Of a DNA stretch of 64,000 bases, positions 8,879-17,826 are shown piece by piece. The notes beneath the pieces were generated by a model. The model made no database searches, was not told the DNA's origin, and worked only from the letters and a program-made list of their open reading frames with translations. The position numbers and the translations under genes were made by a program. The DNA is from Candidatus Aphodovivens excrementavium (lineage in GTDB: Bacteria > Actinomycetota > Coriobacteriia > Coriobacteriales > Eggerthellaceae). Location of the stretch: positions 62,001 to 126,000 of the forward strand of contig DVKR01000029.1 in assembly GCA_018715935.1 (NCBI GenBank). Direction: 5' to 3'. Each line of letters starts with the position of its first letter. The stretch's first letter is position 1.

Positions 8879-11296
8879 ATGTACCAGGTTCAAAAGCGCG
8901 ACGGAAAAATCGCAGAATTCAACGTTGCAAAAATCACCGCAGCCATTTCCAAAGCGTTTGATGCGCTGGAAAAGCAGTACCACCCGTCTACCATTGATCT
9001 TTTGGGGCTGAATGTAACTGCGCATTTTGAGCCTAAGGTGCACGATGGCATCATCACGGTTGAAGACATTCAAGACAGCGTAGAGGAAGTGCTCTCTACG
9101 GCGGGGTACGCCGACGTTGCCAAAGCCTACATCCTCTATCGCAAGCAGCGCGAAAACGTGCGCAACGCCAAAGCGACGCTTTTGGACTACAAGTCGTTGG
9201 TCGATAGCTACTTGAAGGTAGAAGACTGGCGCGTGAAAGAAAACTCTACGGTCACCTACTCCGTTGGCGGCTTGATCCTTTCGAATTCAGGCGCCATCAC
9301 GGCGAACTACTGGCTCTCGGAAATTTACGACAAAGAAGTGGCGGACGCCCATCGCAACGCCGATATCCATCTGCACGACTTGTCGATGCTTACCGGCTAT
9401 TGCGCCGGTTGGTCGCTCAAGCAGCTTATTCAAGAGGGTCTGGGCGGCGTTCCGGGCAAGATTACGTCCAAGCCCGCCAAGCATTTGGCAAGCCTGTGCA
9501 ACCAGATGGTCAATTTTTTGGGCATCATGCAAAACGAGTGGGCGGGAGCGCAGGCATTTTCGAGCTTCGACACCTATTTAGCGCCGTTTGTAAGAGCCGA
9601 CGACCTTTCCTACGAAGAAACCAAGCATTGCATCGAGAGCTTTGTCTACGGCGTCAACACTCCCTCGCGCTGGGGCACGCAGGCACCGTTCAGCAACATC
9701 ACGCTCGACTGGACGTGTCCGGCCGACCTGCGCGACCAGCCCGCCATCGTGGGTGGTCGCGAGATGGACTTCACGTACGGCGAGTGCCAGCGTGAAATGG
9801 ATTTGGTGAACAAGGCGTTTATTGAGGTCATGATCGAGGGCGACGCCGAGGGTCGCGGATTCCAATACCCTATCCCCACGTATTCCATCACAAGCGATTT
9901 CGATTGGTCGGAAACCGAGAACAACAAGCTTTTGTTTGAGATGACCAGCAAATACGGTACGCCGTATTTCAGCAACTACATAAATTCCGACATGGAGCCT
10001 TCCGATGTTCGCAGCATGTGCTGTCGCTTGCGGCTGGATCTGCGCGAGCTGCGCAAGAAGTCGGGCGGGTTCTTTGGCAGCGGCGAGTCTACCGGATCGG
10101 TGGGCGTGGTGACTATCAACATGCCGCGCATCGCCTATCAGGCAACCGACGAGGCTGAATTTTACGCGCGGCTCGACCACCTCATGGATTTAGCGGCGCG
10201 TTCGCTCAAAACCAAGCGCACGGTTATCACGAAGCTGCTTGATGCAGGGCTTTATCCTTACACCAAGCGTTACCTGGGCACGTTCGACAATCATTTCAGC
10301 ACCATCGGCTTGGTGGGCATGAACGAGGCGTGCCTCAATGCGGGCTGGCTGCAGTGCGACCTGACCGCCGTCCCCGCACAGGAGTTCACCAAAGCGGTGC
10401 TCAACCACATGCGCGAGCGCCTGAGCGACTACCAGGAGAAGTACGGCGATCTGTACAACCTGGAGGCCACGCCTGCCGAAAGCACCACGTACCGGTTCGC
10501 CAAGCACGACAAGGAGCAGTTCCCCGACATCATCACCGCTAACGAGAACGGAACGCCCTACTACACCAACAGCTCTCATCTCCCGGTGGGCTACACTGAA
10601 GATATCTTCAGCGCGCTCGATATCCAAGACGGGCTGCAAACGCTCTATACGTCTGGCACGGTGTTTCATGCGTTCCTCGGCGAGAAGCTGCCCGACTGGA
10701 AGGCGGCGGCAACGCTGGTGCGCAAGGTCGCCGAGAACTACGAGCTTCCGTACTACACGCTGTCGCCGACGTATTCGGTGTGCAGGGAGCACGGCTACAT
10801 CGCGGGCGAAGTCTACGAGTGCCCGAAATGCCACCAGGAGACAGAAGTGTACTCGCGCATTACCGGCTACTATCGTCCGGTAAAAAACTGGAACGACGGC
10901 AAGAGCCAGGAGTTCAAGGATCGCAAGCTCTACGATTTGGGCGCGTCTAAGCTTACCCATCACGGGCCGCTGGCGGGGCAGGCGACGGTAGTCGACGTCT
11001 CAAAAGGAGCCGCGGTTGCCCAGGACGTCGGCGTCGCTTTGCCTGCCGGGCGCTATCTGATTGCGACGCGCACGTGCCCCAACTGCAAGTTTGCAGCGGC
11101 TCAGATGGACGAGGCGGACATTCCCTACGAAGAGCTGATGGCCGAGGAAAACGTTGAGCTTTGCCAGCGTTTTGGCATCATGCAGGCGCCGACGATGTTG
11201 GAGGTGTCCGCAGAGGGCGACGCGCAGGTTATCGCGGGCGCGGCGAGCGTGCTGCAGCATATAAACGAGCTGCGGGTCGCTGCGGTGGCGAGGTAG
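8879..11296 (+). CDS. nrdD: Class III anaerobic ribonucleoside-triphosphate reductase with extra C-terminal CxxC domain
   Basis: 805 residues from ATG 8879 (GAAAGGAACG upstream). The first ~95 residues are an ATP-cone (VQKRDGKIAEFN...KI..AI.KAF) for allosteric control. The middle is the catalytic barrel. The zinc site is VCREHGY...ECPKC, followed by the glycyl-radical motif RITGYYRPV with Gly663. Instead of ending soon after, the protein continues for ~140 residues with RTCPNCKFA (Cys733, Cys736) and a stretch ending APTMLEVS, resembling a glutaredoxin/thioredoxin fold with its cis-Pro. This may reduce the enzyme internally in place of formate (inference). It makes dNTPs without oxygen. Confidence 0.93.
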   Translation: MYQVQKRDGKIAEFNVAKITAAISKAFDALEKQYHPSTIDLLGLNVTAHFEPKVHDGIITVEDIQDSVEEVLSTAGYADVAKAYILYRKQRENVRNAKATLLDYKSLVDSYLKVEDWRVKENSTVTYSVGGLILSNSGAITANYWLSEIYDKEVADAHRNADIHLHDLSMLTGYCAGWSLKQLIQEGLGGVPGKITSKPAKHLASLCNQMVNFLGIMQNEWAGAQAFSSFDTYLAPFVRADDLSYEETKHCIESFVYGVNTPSRWGTQAPFSNITLDWTCPADLRDQPAIVGGREMDFTYGECQREMDLVNKAFIEVMIEGDAEGRGFQYPIPTYSITSDFDWSETENNKLLFEMTSKYGTPYFSNYINSDMEPSDVRSMCCRLRLDLRELRKKSGGFFGSGESTGSVGVVTINMPRIAYQATDEAEFYARLDHLMDLAARSLKTKRTVITKLLDAGLYPYTKRYLGTFDNHFSTIGLVGMNEACLNAGWLQCDLTAVPAQEFTKAVLNHMRERLSDYQEKYGDLYNLEATPAESTTYRFAKHDKEQFPDIITANENGTPYYTNSSHLPVGYTEDIFSALDIQDGLQTLYTSGTVFHAFLGEKLPDWKAAATLVRKVAENYELPYYTLSPTYSVCREHGYIAGEVYECPKCHQETEVYSRITGYYRPVKNWNDGKSQEFKDRKLYDLGASKLTHHGPLAGQATVVDVSKGAAVAQDVGVALPAGRYLIATRTCPNCKFAAAQMDEADIPYEELMAEENVELCQRFGIMQAPTMLEVSAEGDAQVIAGAASVLQHINELRVAAVAR

Positions 11297-11388
11297 CGCA
11301 GCGCCTGGCGCTCGTTCGACGTGCTGTGCACGCCGTGTTACGGAGTAGAATGTAATGAACGTAGGGAGTCGAGGGAAGCGAGGCCGTT

Positions 11389-11862
11389 ATGGAGTATAAG
11401 CTTGTCGAGTTTCCGGAAACGCGCGTGGTTGGTTTGCGCGACCGCATTGAATCTACCACTGGCGAGTGCAGCCTGAAGATCCCAAACCTGTGGCGAGGGA
11501 TGCTGGGCGCCCCGATGGGGCAGCCTGCGACGCCCGAGGGGCGCATCAACGAGATCGAGGGGCGCGCCACCGAGCCGTTCGACCTTTACGCTATCTATTG
11601 CAACTACGATTACAGCGTGTGGGAGTACGACGCCGTCATCGGCTGTGCAGCTGACGGCGCGGTGCCCGAAGACATGGTCGAGTTCACCATCCCGGCCGGA
11701 ACCTACGCGCGCTTCGACGTGACGCCCGACACCATGAACGCGGCCTGGGACATCATCTACGGGCCGGATTTCCCGCGCGGTGACGTGGCCGACTTCGAGG
11801 CGTACTCCACAGACGCCGACGGCAACCGCGTCTGCACCATCTACAGCTCGGTGCGTAAATAG
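11389..11862 (+). CDS. GyrI-like / AraC effector-binding-domain protein
   Basis: 157 residues forming a single small domain. The pattern (N-terminal FPETRVVGLR, central LYAIYCNYD..., then VEFTIPAGTYARFDV, and a C-terminal FEAYSTDADG) resembles stand-alone GyrI-like proteins, relatives of the effector-binding domain of AraC/MerR regulators. These bind small drug-like ligands or sequester toxins. No DNA-binding domain is attached. It is a single gene, followed by a strong terminator. Confidence 0.75.
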   Translation: MEYKLVEFPETRVVGLRDRIESTTGECSLKIPNLWRGMLGAPMGQPATPEGRINEIEGRATEPFDLYAIYCNYDYSVWEYDAVIGCAADGAVPEDMVEFTIPAGTYARFDVTPDTMNAAWDIIYGPDFPRGDVADFEAYSTDADGNRVCTIYSSVRK

Positions 11863-11887
11863 CGCTTCGACTCATCTGATCTGGCTC

Positions 11888-11938
11888 GCAAGCTGCCCAG
11901 CGCTCCTAACGGCGGTTGGGCAGCTTGCGCTTCTTGTT
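11888..11938 (+). terminator. Rho-independent terminator after the GyrI-like gene
   Basis: A perfect 12-bp stem, GCAAGCTGCCCA (11888-11899) with TGGGCAGCTTGC (11917-11928), followed by a T-rich tail. Confidence 0.85.
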
Positions 11939-12163
11939 TCTGAGGCCACGAAGCCCCGTCGCTTTTTTGCAAAGATTTGACCTCCGTCTGACGTCCCTTT
12001 AATTCCAACCTCATAGAGTGCTCTATCGGCGAAAGCGCCGACTGGATCGTCGTGTGCCCTGTGCCGCGCCGGGCGTGAGATCCCTCTCGCCAGACTCGCG
12101 ATGCAGCGCCGCGCTGAAATCCGCCTGCGCTCAAGCCAGGAAACGAAGCGAAAGGACGTATGA

Positions 12164-12988
12164 ATGGTAGAAGCCAGCCTCCAGGGCATCGTGGACAAGG
12201 TGGCGTACGAAGGTGCTCATGACGCCGCCTCGGCTTCCATCAAGATGACCGTGAAGGATCTCGACCTGTACTATGGCGATTTCCACGCACTGCACGGCAT
12301 CAACATGGACATCCCCGAGAACCAGATCACGGCATTTATTGGCCCGTCGGGTTGCGGCAAGTCGACGCTTCTGCGCACACTCAACCGCATGAACGACATG
12401 GTCACCGGATGCCGTATCGAAGGATCTGTCACGCTTGACGGCGAGGAGATCTACGGCAAAGAAATGGACGTCAACCTGCTGCGCAAGCGCATCGGCATGG
12501 TGTTCCAGAAGGCCAACCCCTTCCCGATGAGCGTGTACGACAACGTGGCGTTTGGTCCGCGTACTCACGGCACCAAGAGCAAGGACAAGCTCGACGAAAT
12601 CGTTGAGACTGCACTTCGCAAAGCTGCAATCTTTGACGAGGTGAAAGACCGTCTCAAGGACAGCGCCCTGGCGCTTTCCGGAGGCCAGCAGCAGCGCCTC
12701 TGCATTGCCCGTGCGCTTGCGGTGGAGCCCGACGTGTTGCTGATGGACGAGGCAACCAGCGCGCTTGACCCGCTGTCTACCAGCCGCATTGAAGAGCTGG
12801 CGGTGGAGCTGAAGAAAGACTACACGGTGGTCATGGTGACCCACAACATGCAGCAAGCTGCCCGCGTTTCCGATAAGTGCGCCTACTTCTTGCTGGGCGA
12901 TTTGGTAGAGTTCGACGATACCGAAAAGCTGTTCAGCAACCCCTCCGACAAGCGAACCGAAGACTACATCACAGGAAGGTTTGGGTGA
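12164..12988 (+). CDS. pstB: Phosphate ABC transporter ATP-binding protein PstB
   Basis: 274 residues. It energises high-affinity phosphate import through PstC/PstA. Walker [10 protein letters not shown], signature LSGGQQQRL, Walker [14 protein letters not shown] and the PstB-typical NRMND after Walker A are all visible. RBS AAAGGACG precedes the ATG. A ~25-residue leader precedes the ABC fold. Here pstB is the first gene of the locus, followed four bases later by phoU, instead of the usual position at the end of pstSCAB-phoU. Confidence 0.95.
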   Translation: MVEASLQGIVDKVAYEGAHDAASASIKMTVKDLDLYYGDFHALHGINMDIPENQITAFIGPSGCGKSTLLRTLNRMNDMVTGCRIEGSVTLDGEEIYGKEMDVNLLRKRIGMVFQKANPFPMSVYDNVAFGPRTHGTKSKDKLDEIVETALRKAAIFDEVKDRLKDSALALSGGQQQRLCIARALAVEPDVLLMDEATSALDPLSTSRIEELAVELKKDYTVVMVTHNMQQAARVSDKCAYFLLGDLVEFDDTEKLFSNPSDKRTEDYITGRFG

Positions 12989-12992
12989 TTGC

Positions 12993-13655
12993 ATGCCTCG
13001 CGCCAGATTCGATGCGCAGCTTGAGCAGCTTAACGACGATCTAAAGGAGATGGCAACGCTAACCGAGACGGCGCTTATGAGTGCCGTTGAGGTTCTCTCC
13101 ACGCGCGATGAGGCAAAAGCCCGTGAAATCATCGCTGGCGATGACGAGATCGATCACCAGGAGCGCGAAGTGGAGGGCATGTGCCTGAGGCTCTTGCTGA
13201 TGCAGCAACCCGTTGTTGCAGGAGACCTTCGTCACGTTGGCGCCGCCCTGAAGATGGTGGGCGATCTCGAGCGCATTGGCGACCAGGCTGCCGACATCGC
13301 CGACGTGGTGCTTACCTTGAAAGGCGACTTCGATAGCGAGCTGAACGCTCATCTGTCTGCGATGGCCGGGCGTGCAAGCGCGATGGTTCACGAAGCGGTT
13401 GGCGCCTATGTTCATCGGGACGAGGAGCGCGCCCATGCCGTTATTGGCGAAGACGATGGCGTGAACGAACTGTTCGAGCGGGTGAAGCTCGACGTTATTA
13501 ACGCCATCAAAAACGACGAGGAGCCTGCCGCCAACTTGGTTGAGGCGTTGATGGTTGCCAAGTACCTCGAGCGCATTGGCGATCACGCCCAAAACATCGC
13601 AGAGTGGGTTGAGTATTCCGTCACCGGCTTGTACAAGGGCGAGCCGTTGAACTAG
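12993..13655 (+). CDS. phoU: Phosphate transport system regulator PhoU
   Basis: 220 residues, all helical, with two PhoU repeats. The conserved signature appears in DLERIGDQAADIAD and YLERIGDHAQNIAEW, whose acidic residues bind metal clusters. PhoU restrains Pst transport and signals phosphate sufficiency. ATG 12993 begins four bases after the pstB stop; a TTG twelve bases earlier is also in frame but sits on the ribosome site. Translational coupling to pstB is likely. Confidence 0.93.
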   Translation: MPRARFDAQLEQLNDDLKEMATLTETALMSAVEVLSTRDEAKAREIIAGDDEIDHQEREVEGMCLRLLLMQQPVVAGDLRHVGAALKMVGDLERIGDQAADIADVVLTLKGDFDSELNAHLSAMAGRASAMVHEAVGAYVHRDEERAHAVIGEDDGVNELFERVKLDVINAIKNDEEPAANLVEALMVAKYLERIGDHAQNIAEWVEYSVTGLYKGEPLN

Positions 13656-13705
13656 TGGGCTGCGAGGCGGCGTCGCACAGCGGCGCAGCGGCGCCAGCAA
13701 GCATA

Positions 13706-13805
13706 GGTGCTGGCCAACGAGGTGCAAGTGTCCAGCACCGCGCAAAACAGGTTCTAGGAAGCCGACTTAACAGAGATTTTGCACGTACCTTATCAGTTTC
13801 TGATA
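13706..13805. promoter_or_regulatory. phoU-pstS intergenic region with hairpin and TATCAG palindrome
   Basis: An 8-bp hairpin (GGTGCTGG at 13706-13713 with CCAGCACC at 13732-13739) follows phoU. Further on, TATCAG-TTT-CTGATA at 13791-13805 is a perfect short palindrome about 90 bp before pstS that could be an operator. No PHO box was recognised. Confidence 0.4.
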
Positions 13806-13895
13806 GCCGGTTTCTACCATAGGCAAGCGCAGGCGAGGAGTAATCCTCTCTTGAAAGCGAGTGAACGAAAGTTCTGAGGAAAGGAAACATTGATC

Positions 13896-14843
13896 ATGCA
13901 GATCGCTAAGAATTCCATGAGCCGTCGTCGTTTTCTGACGGTTGCCGGCGGCACTGCTGCCCTGGCTGGCCTGACCATGGCAGGTTGCTCTAGCAACGGC
14001 GGCACCACCACCACCGAGGGCGGCGCAGAAGAGGGCGGCGACCAGGCTGCCGATCTGTCCGGCTCTATTACGGCAGTTGGCTCCACTGCTTTGCAGCCCC
14101 TCGTAGAGGCTGCTGCCGAGCAGTTCATGGAGGAAAACTCTGGCGTTCAGATCACCATCCAGGGCGGCGGTTCTGGCCAGGGCATCACCCAGATCGTTCA
14201 GGGCGCTGTGCAGATTGGCAACTCCGACGTGTTCGCCGAGGAGAAGGTTGACGATCCTGCCGACGCCGAGAAGATCAAGGACAACCGCGTCTGTGTTGTA
14301 GGCATGGGACCTATCGTTAACCCCGACGTCACTGTTGACGACATCACGCTTGAGGATCTCGCCCGCATCTTCACCGGCGAGGTGACCAACTGGAGCGAGG
14401 TTGGCGGCGCCGACGAGGAGATCGTTGTCATCAACCGTCAGGCTGGTTCTGGTACGCGCGCCGTGTTCGAGGCTGCAGTTCTGGGCGACCAGGAATCCGC
14501 AACCTTCCAGGAGCAGGATTCTTCGGGCACCGTTGCCAAGATGGTTTCCGAGACCCCGGGCGCCATCTCTTACCTGGCATTCTCCTACTTCGACGATCAG
14601 ACCAAGGCTCTGTCGGTAGACGGCGTTGCTCCCGAGACCGCAAACGTCGAGGACAACTCTTGGACCATCTGGGCATATGAGCACATGTACACCGCTCTGG
14701 AGCCCGACGAGGCAACCCAGGCGTTCATCGACTACATGATGAGCGACGAGGTTCAGGGCTCTCTCGTAGAGGAGAACGGCTACATCCCCGTATCCGGAAT
14801 GAAGGTCGAAAAAGACGCTGAGGGCAACGTAACCGAGCTCTAA
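13896..14843 (+). CDS. pstS: Phosphate-binding protein PstS (Tat-type lipoprotein signal)
   Basis: 315 residues. The signal region has a twin-arginine patch (SRRRFLT) and a lipobox ending in AGC, so it is predicted to be exported folded and lipid-anchored. The mature part carries PstS phosphate-site motifs: GSTALQPL, GGGSGQGI, IGNSD and NRQAGSGTR. A TTG at 13890 is in frame, but the ATG at 13896 fits the AAAGGA ribosome site better. Two hairpins follow before pstC, suggesting the binding protein is made in excess over the permease. Confidence 0.94.
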   Translation: MQIAKNSMSRRRFLTVAGGTAALAGLTMAGCSSNGGTTTTEGGAEEGGDQAADLSGSITAVGSTALQPLVEAAAEQFMEENSGVQITIQGGGSGQGITQIVQGAVQIGNSDVFAEEKVDDPADAEKIKDNRVCVVGMGPIVNPDVTVDDITLEDLARIFTGEVTNWSEVGGADEEIVVINRQAGSGTRAVFEAAVLGDQESATFQEQDSSGTVAKMVSETPGAISYLAFSYFDDQTKALSVDGVAPETANVEDNSWTIWAYEHMYTALEPDEATQAFIDYMMSDEVQGSLVEENGYIPVSGMKVEKDAEGNVTEL

Positions 14844-14856
14844 GGTTTCCTTCCCT

Positions 14857-14890
14857 AGGAAAGCCCCCCAATGAGTTCGGGGGGCTTCCT
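14857..14890 (+). terminator. Hairpin after pstS (attenuator 1)
   Basis: AGGAAAGCCCCCC pairs with GGGGGGCTTCCT across a short loop, with one bulged A; the tail is only weakly T-rich. It lies 14 bp after the pstS stop and before pstC, so it probably allows partial read-through. Confidence 0.7.
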
Positions 14891-14914
14891 TGTGTATGGA
14901 CGTACTGTCAACCA

Positions 14915-14944
14915 AAGCTCTGCGGGGCAAGCGCCGCAGAGCTT
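14915..14944 (+). terminator. Second hairpin between pstS and pstC
   Basis: A perfect 11-bp stem, AAGCTCTGCGG (14915-14925) with CCGCAGAGCTT (14934-14944), about 40 bp before the pstC GTG. There is no T-run, so it may be an mRNA-stability or translational element rather than a terminator. Confidence 0.55.
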
Positions 14945-14984
14945 AACCCTCCGTTTAAGCGGTTTTGAAGAGGAAGGTTTTTCC

Positions 14985-15929
14985 GTGTCAACTGCACAGG
15001 ACACCCCTGCTAAGGGTGGACGGCGCAAACTGAGCAAGAAAGGGCGCGTCGACCTTGCCGGCAAAACGGTGTCGGCTGCCTGCATTGCCGTTGTGGTGCT
15101 GCTGGTAATCACCCTTATTTTCATGGTCGCCCAACATGGCTTGGCAACGTTTTTCGTAGACGGGATCAGCCCCATCGCCTTCCTGACGGGAACTGAATGG
15201 AACCCGCATGTAGACGATGCCAACGGTATGCCTACCGTTGGTGCGCTTCCCATGATCGTAGGTTCGTTTTCGGTAACCCTGCTGTCTACCGTGATCGCGA
15301 TTCCATTTGCCATCGGCTCGGCCATTTTCGTTGTGGAGATTGCTCCGAAATTCGGCCGCACGGTGTTTCAACCGGTGGTTGAGCTTCTGGTGGGCATTCC
15401 GTCGGTTGTGTATGGCCTGCTTGGTCTGACTATCGTGGTGGGCTGGATGCGCGACATGACCGGCACTACCGGTTATGGCATCATGTCCTCGTCCATTGTG
15501 CTGGCGCTTATGATCCTTCCTACCATTACCTCGCTTTCTATTGATGCTCTGACATCGGTTCCGCGTGCGTACCGCGAAGGTTCCTACGGTGTTGGTGCTT
15601 CTCGTTGGCAAACCATTTGGCACGTGGTGCTGCGTGCGGCAATGCCGTCTTTGTGCACGGCTGTTGTGTTGGGAATGACGCGTGCGTTTGGCGAGGCGCT
15701 GGCTGTGCAGATGGTTGTTGGCAACGCGGCGCAAATGCCCGATGGCCTGTTTACGCCTGCAGCAACGCTCACGTCGGTTCTGACGATGGGAATTGGCAAC
15801 GAAATGACGGGCACGGTTTACAGCAACGTGCTGTGGTCGCTGGCGCTGCTTCTGCTCATCATGTCGCTGGTGTTCATTGCCATCATTCACTTTATCGAGC
15901 ACAAGGGAGGGTTGAAGAAGAATGGCTAA
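14985..15929 (+). CDS. pstC: Phosphate ABC transporter permease PstC
   Basis: 314 residues, six predicted membrane helices, with the permease loop EALTSVP...EGSYGVGASRWQTIW near residue 200 that contacts PstB. The longer ATG start at 14871 lies inside the pstS terminator hairpin. The GTG at 14985, preceded by AGGAAGG at seven bases, is therefore preferred. It overlaps pstA by eight bases, indicating translational coupling. Confidence 0.92.
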   Translation: MSTAQDTPAKGGRRKLSKKGRVDLAGKTVSAACIAVVVLLVITLIFMVAQHGLATFFVDGISPIAFLTGTEWNPHVDDANGMPTVGALPMIVGSFSVTLLSTVIAIPFAIGSAIFVVEIAPKFGRTVFQPVVELLVGIPSVVYGLLGLTIVVGWMRDMTGTTGYGIMSSSIVLALMILPTITSLSIDALTSVPRAYREGSYGVGASRWQTIWHVVLRAAMPSLCTAVVLGMTRAFGEALAVQMVVGNAAQMPDGLFTPAATLTSVLTMGIGNEMTGTVYSNVLWSLALLLLIMSLVFIAIIHFIEHKGGLKKNG

Positions 15930-16836
15930 AGACGAGAAGGCATACGCTCATCGCATCGCCTCGCAAAACAACATTGCGACCGGCGTTTTAACCCTCATTG
16001 TTGCGTTCATTTGCGTGGTGCTTGTTGCGATCATCGCCTACATCCTCATCAACGGGTTTGGCAAGCTGGTGGACATCAACTTCCTTACCGGCGATCCCGA
16101 GCAGTTTAAGGCAGGCGGCGGCATTGGGCCGGAGTTGTTCAACTCCTTCTACCTGCTTGTTCTGACGCTGGTGATTTCGGTTCCCATTTCGCTGGGAGCA
16201 GCAATCTATCTGTCGGAATACGCTCCGGTGAACAAGATCACCAACGCCGTAAAAACCGTTATCGAGGCGTTGTCGTCGCTGCCGTCGATTGTAGTGGGCT
16301 TGTTTGGCTTCCTGTTTTTCGTGTTGCAGATGGGGTGGGGCTTCTCTATCATCTCCGGTGCTCTTGCGCTCACGATGTTCAACCTGCCCATTCTGGTGCG
16401 CGTTATCCAGCAGGCGCTTGAAGCAATTCCCGACGATCAGCGCGAAGGCGGCCTGGCTCTTGGCGCAAGCCGTTGGGAAACCACCATCCACGTGCTGATG
16501 CCTGCGGCGCTTCCGGCCATCATCACGGGCATCATCTTGTCGGCAGGGCGCGTGTTCGGCGAAGCCGCGGCGCTCATCTATACGGCAGGTCAGTCGGCTC
16601 CGTCGCTCGACTTCACGAACTTCGACCTCTCCAGCCCGTCCTGTCCGTGGAACATCTTCCGTCCCGCCGAGACGTTGGCGGTGCACATCTGGAAGATCAA
16701 CTCCGAAGGCGTTGTGCCCGATCTCGAGATGGTGTCGAACGGCACGGCGGCAGTGCTGATGGTATGCATTCTGCTGTTCAACCTGCTGGCGCGTTTCTTC
16801 GGACGCATGGCTTCCAAGAAGATCTCGCCCGAATAG
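15922..16836 (+). CDS. pstA: Phosphate ABC transporter permease PstA
   Basis: 304 residues with six membrane helices. The coupling loop reads EAIPDDQREGGLALGASRWETT. It forms the phosphate channel together with PstC. The ATG lies inside the pstC stop region (8-bp overlap). It is the last gene of the pst locus and is followed by a strong terminator. Confidence 0.93.
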   Translation: MAKDEKAYAHRIASQNNIATGVLTLIVAFICVVLVAIIAYILINGFGKLVDINFLTGDPEQFKAGGGIGPELFNSFYLLVLTLVISVPISLGAAIYLSEYAPVNKITNAVKTVIEALSSLPSIVVGLFGFLFFVLQMGWGFSIISGALALTMFNLPILVRVIQQALEAIPDDQREGGLALGASRWETTIHVLMPAALPAIITGIILSAGRVFGEAAALIYTAGQSAPSLDFTNFDLSSPSCPWNIFRPAETLAVHIWKINSEGVVPDLEMVSNGTAAVLMVCILLFNLLARFFGRMASKKISPE

Positions 16837-16865
16837 GCCAACGACACCCCCTCTGTCCTTCATCG

Positions 16866-16897
16866 ATCCGGCGGTTTTTAGACCGCCGGATTTTTTT
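16866..16897 (+). terminator. Rho-independent terminator of the pst locus
   Basis: ATCCGGCGGT (16866-16875) pairs perfectly with ACCGCCGGAT (16882-16891), followed by seven T residues. Confidence 0.93.
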
Positions 16898-17027
16898 ATG
16901 CGCCACGTGACGGATTGCCACGTGGCAATCTAAGACGCTGGCAAAGGTTCGGACGTCGGGGACAAGGCTTGCGGATAGCGACGGCGGCTCGGGGAGCAGC
17001 CAAGGCGCGGAGAGTGCCTAAAAAAGA

Positions 17028-17603
17028 CTATCGATACAGCGCGCGCCGCAGAATTGCCAGCAGAACGCGGCATTCCGTATCGCCGTCGGAGAGCGCTTGG
17101 CGCATGTTCGACCAAATGAAATGCGCAAGCTCTTCCCTTCCAATTGCGTCTACGGCTTTGGAGTCGATGGAGGGGTCGTTTGCAATCGCCACGCAAAAGC
17201 CCCGTTCAATATGAGCAAAGCATTCTTTTTCGGCAATGCGTCCCCGCTGGAGGGTGCGAGCGTCTAGCGACGCGAGCTCCGAGAGCCAGTCTGAGCGAAA
17301 CTCCGCAAGCGCCGTGCCCATTCCCGTTGCAACTTGTCTGCAGAATCCAATGAGATTTTGCCCCGGGCGATAGCTGAAGCAGCTGCTGTTTTCGTCGCGG
17401 CGTGCCGCATGCTCCCAAAACAGGCGAATCACCTCGGTAACGAGCGAGGCTTTGTCGGGGAAGTAGTTGTAGATGCTGCCCACAGCCACCCCGCAATCGG
17501 CGGCGATAGCGCGGATGCTCAAAGACGCCAGGCCGCCGTCTTGCGCGCGCTGGTAGGCGGCGGTGAGGATATCGGTTTTGCTGATGGATGCCTTGCTTGC
17601 CAT
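17028..17603 (-). CDS. TetR-family transcriptional regulator
   Basis: 191 residues. The N-terminal helix-turn-helix is clear (DILTAAYQRAQDGG, then SIRAIAADCGVAVGSIYNYFPDK, residues ~10-50). The C-terminal ligand domain is unassigned. It is divergent from a small membrane-protein gene. The intergenic region carries two tandem 13-bp palindromes TGAAC-N3-GTTCA plus two related half-palindromes nearer the regulator, which are the obvious operator candidates for autoregulation and control of the membrane protein. The inducer is unknown. Confidence 0.9.
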   Translation of the reverse strand: MASKASISKTDILTAAYQRAQDGGLASLSIRAIAADCGVAVGSIYNYFPDKASLVTEVIRLFWEHAARRDENSSCFSYRPGQNLIGFCRQVATGMGTALAEFRSDWLSELASLDARTLQRGRIAEKECFAHIERGFCVAIANDPSIDSKAVDAIGREELAHFIWSNMRQALSDGDTECRVLLAILRRALYR

Positions 17604-17679
17604 ACGCCTTCGCTTCTCCCGACTAACCGCCGTTCAAGCTTCCCCAGCAGCCGGCATGCTAGTGCGGGGGAAGGCGGCG

Positions 17680-17804
17680 TGTTCGCTGAACATTACTGTG
17701 AATCGTTCATGAAAAACGGTGAAAAACGCAGGTCGGGTCTCGAAAAGCTTGCGCCCTTCTCCTCCTCGCCTTAGCATGAACGCCGTTCAGATGAACGATG
17801 TTCA
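17680..17804. promoter_or_regulatory. Candidate TetR operators (tandem TGAAC-N3-GTTCA)
   Basis: TGAACGCCGTTCA at 17777-17789 and TGAACGATGTTCA at 17792-17804 are two perfect TGAAC-N3-GTTCA palindromes, 15 bp apart. GTTCGCTGAAC near 17681 and TGAATCGTTCA near 17699 are related. They lie just upstream of the GTG start of the membrane protein and in the divergent tetR promoter region. Confidence 0.65.
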
Positions 17805-17826
17805 CATTATGACGGCGGAGGCAACG

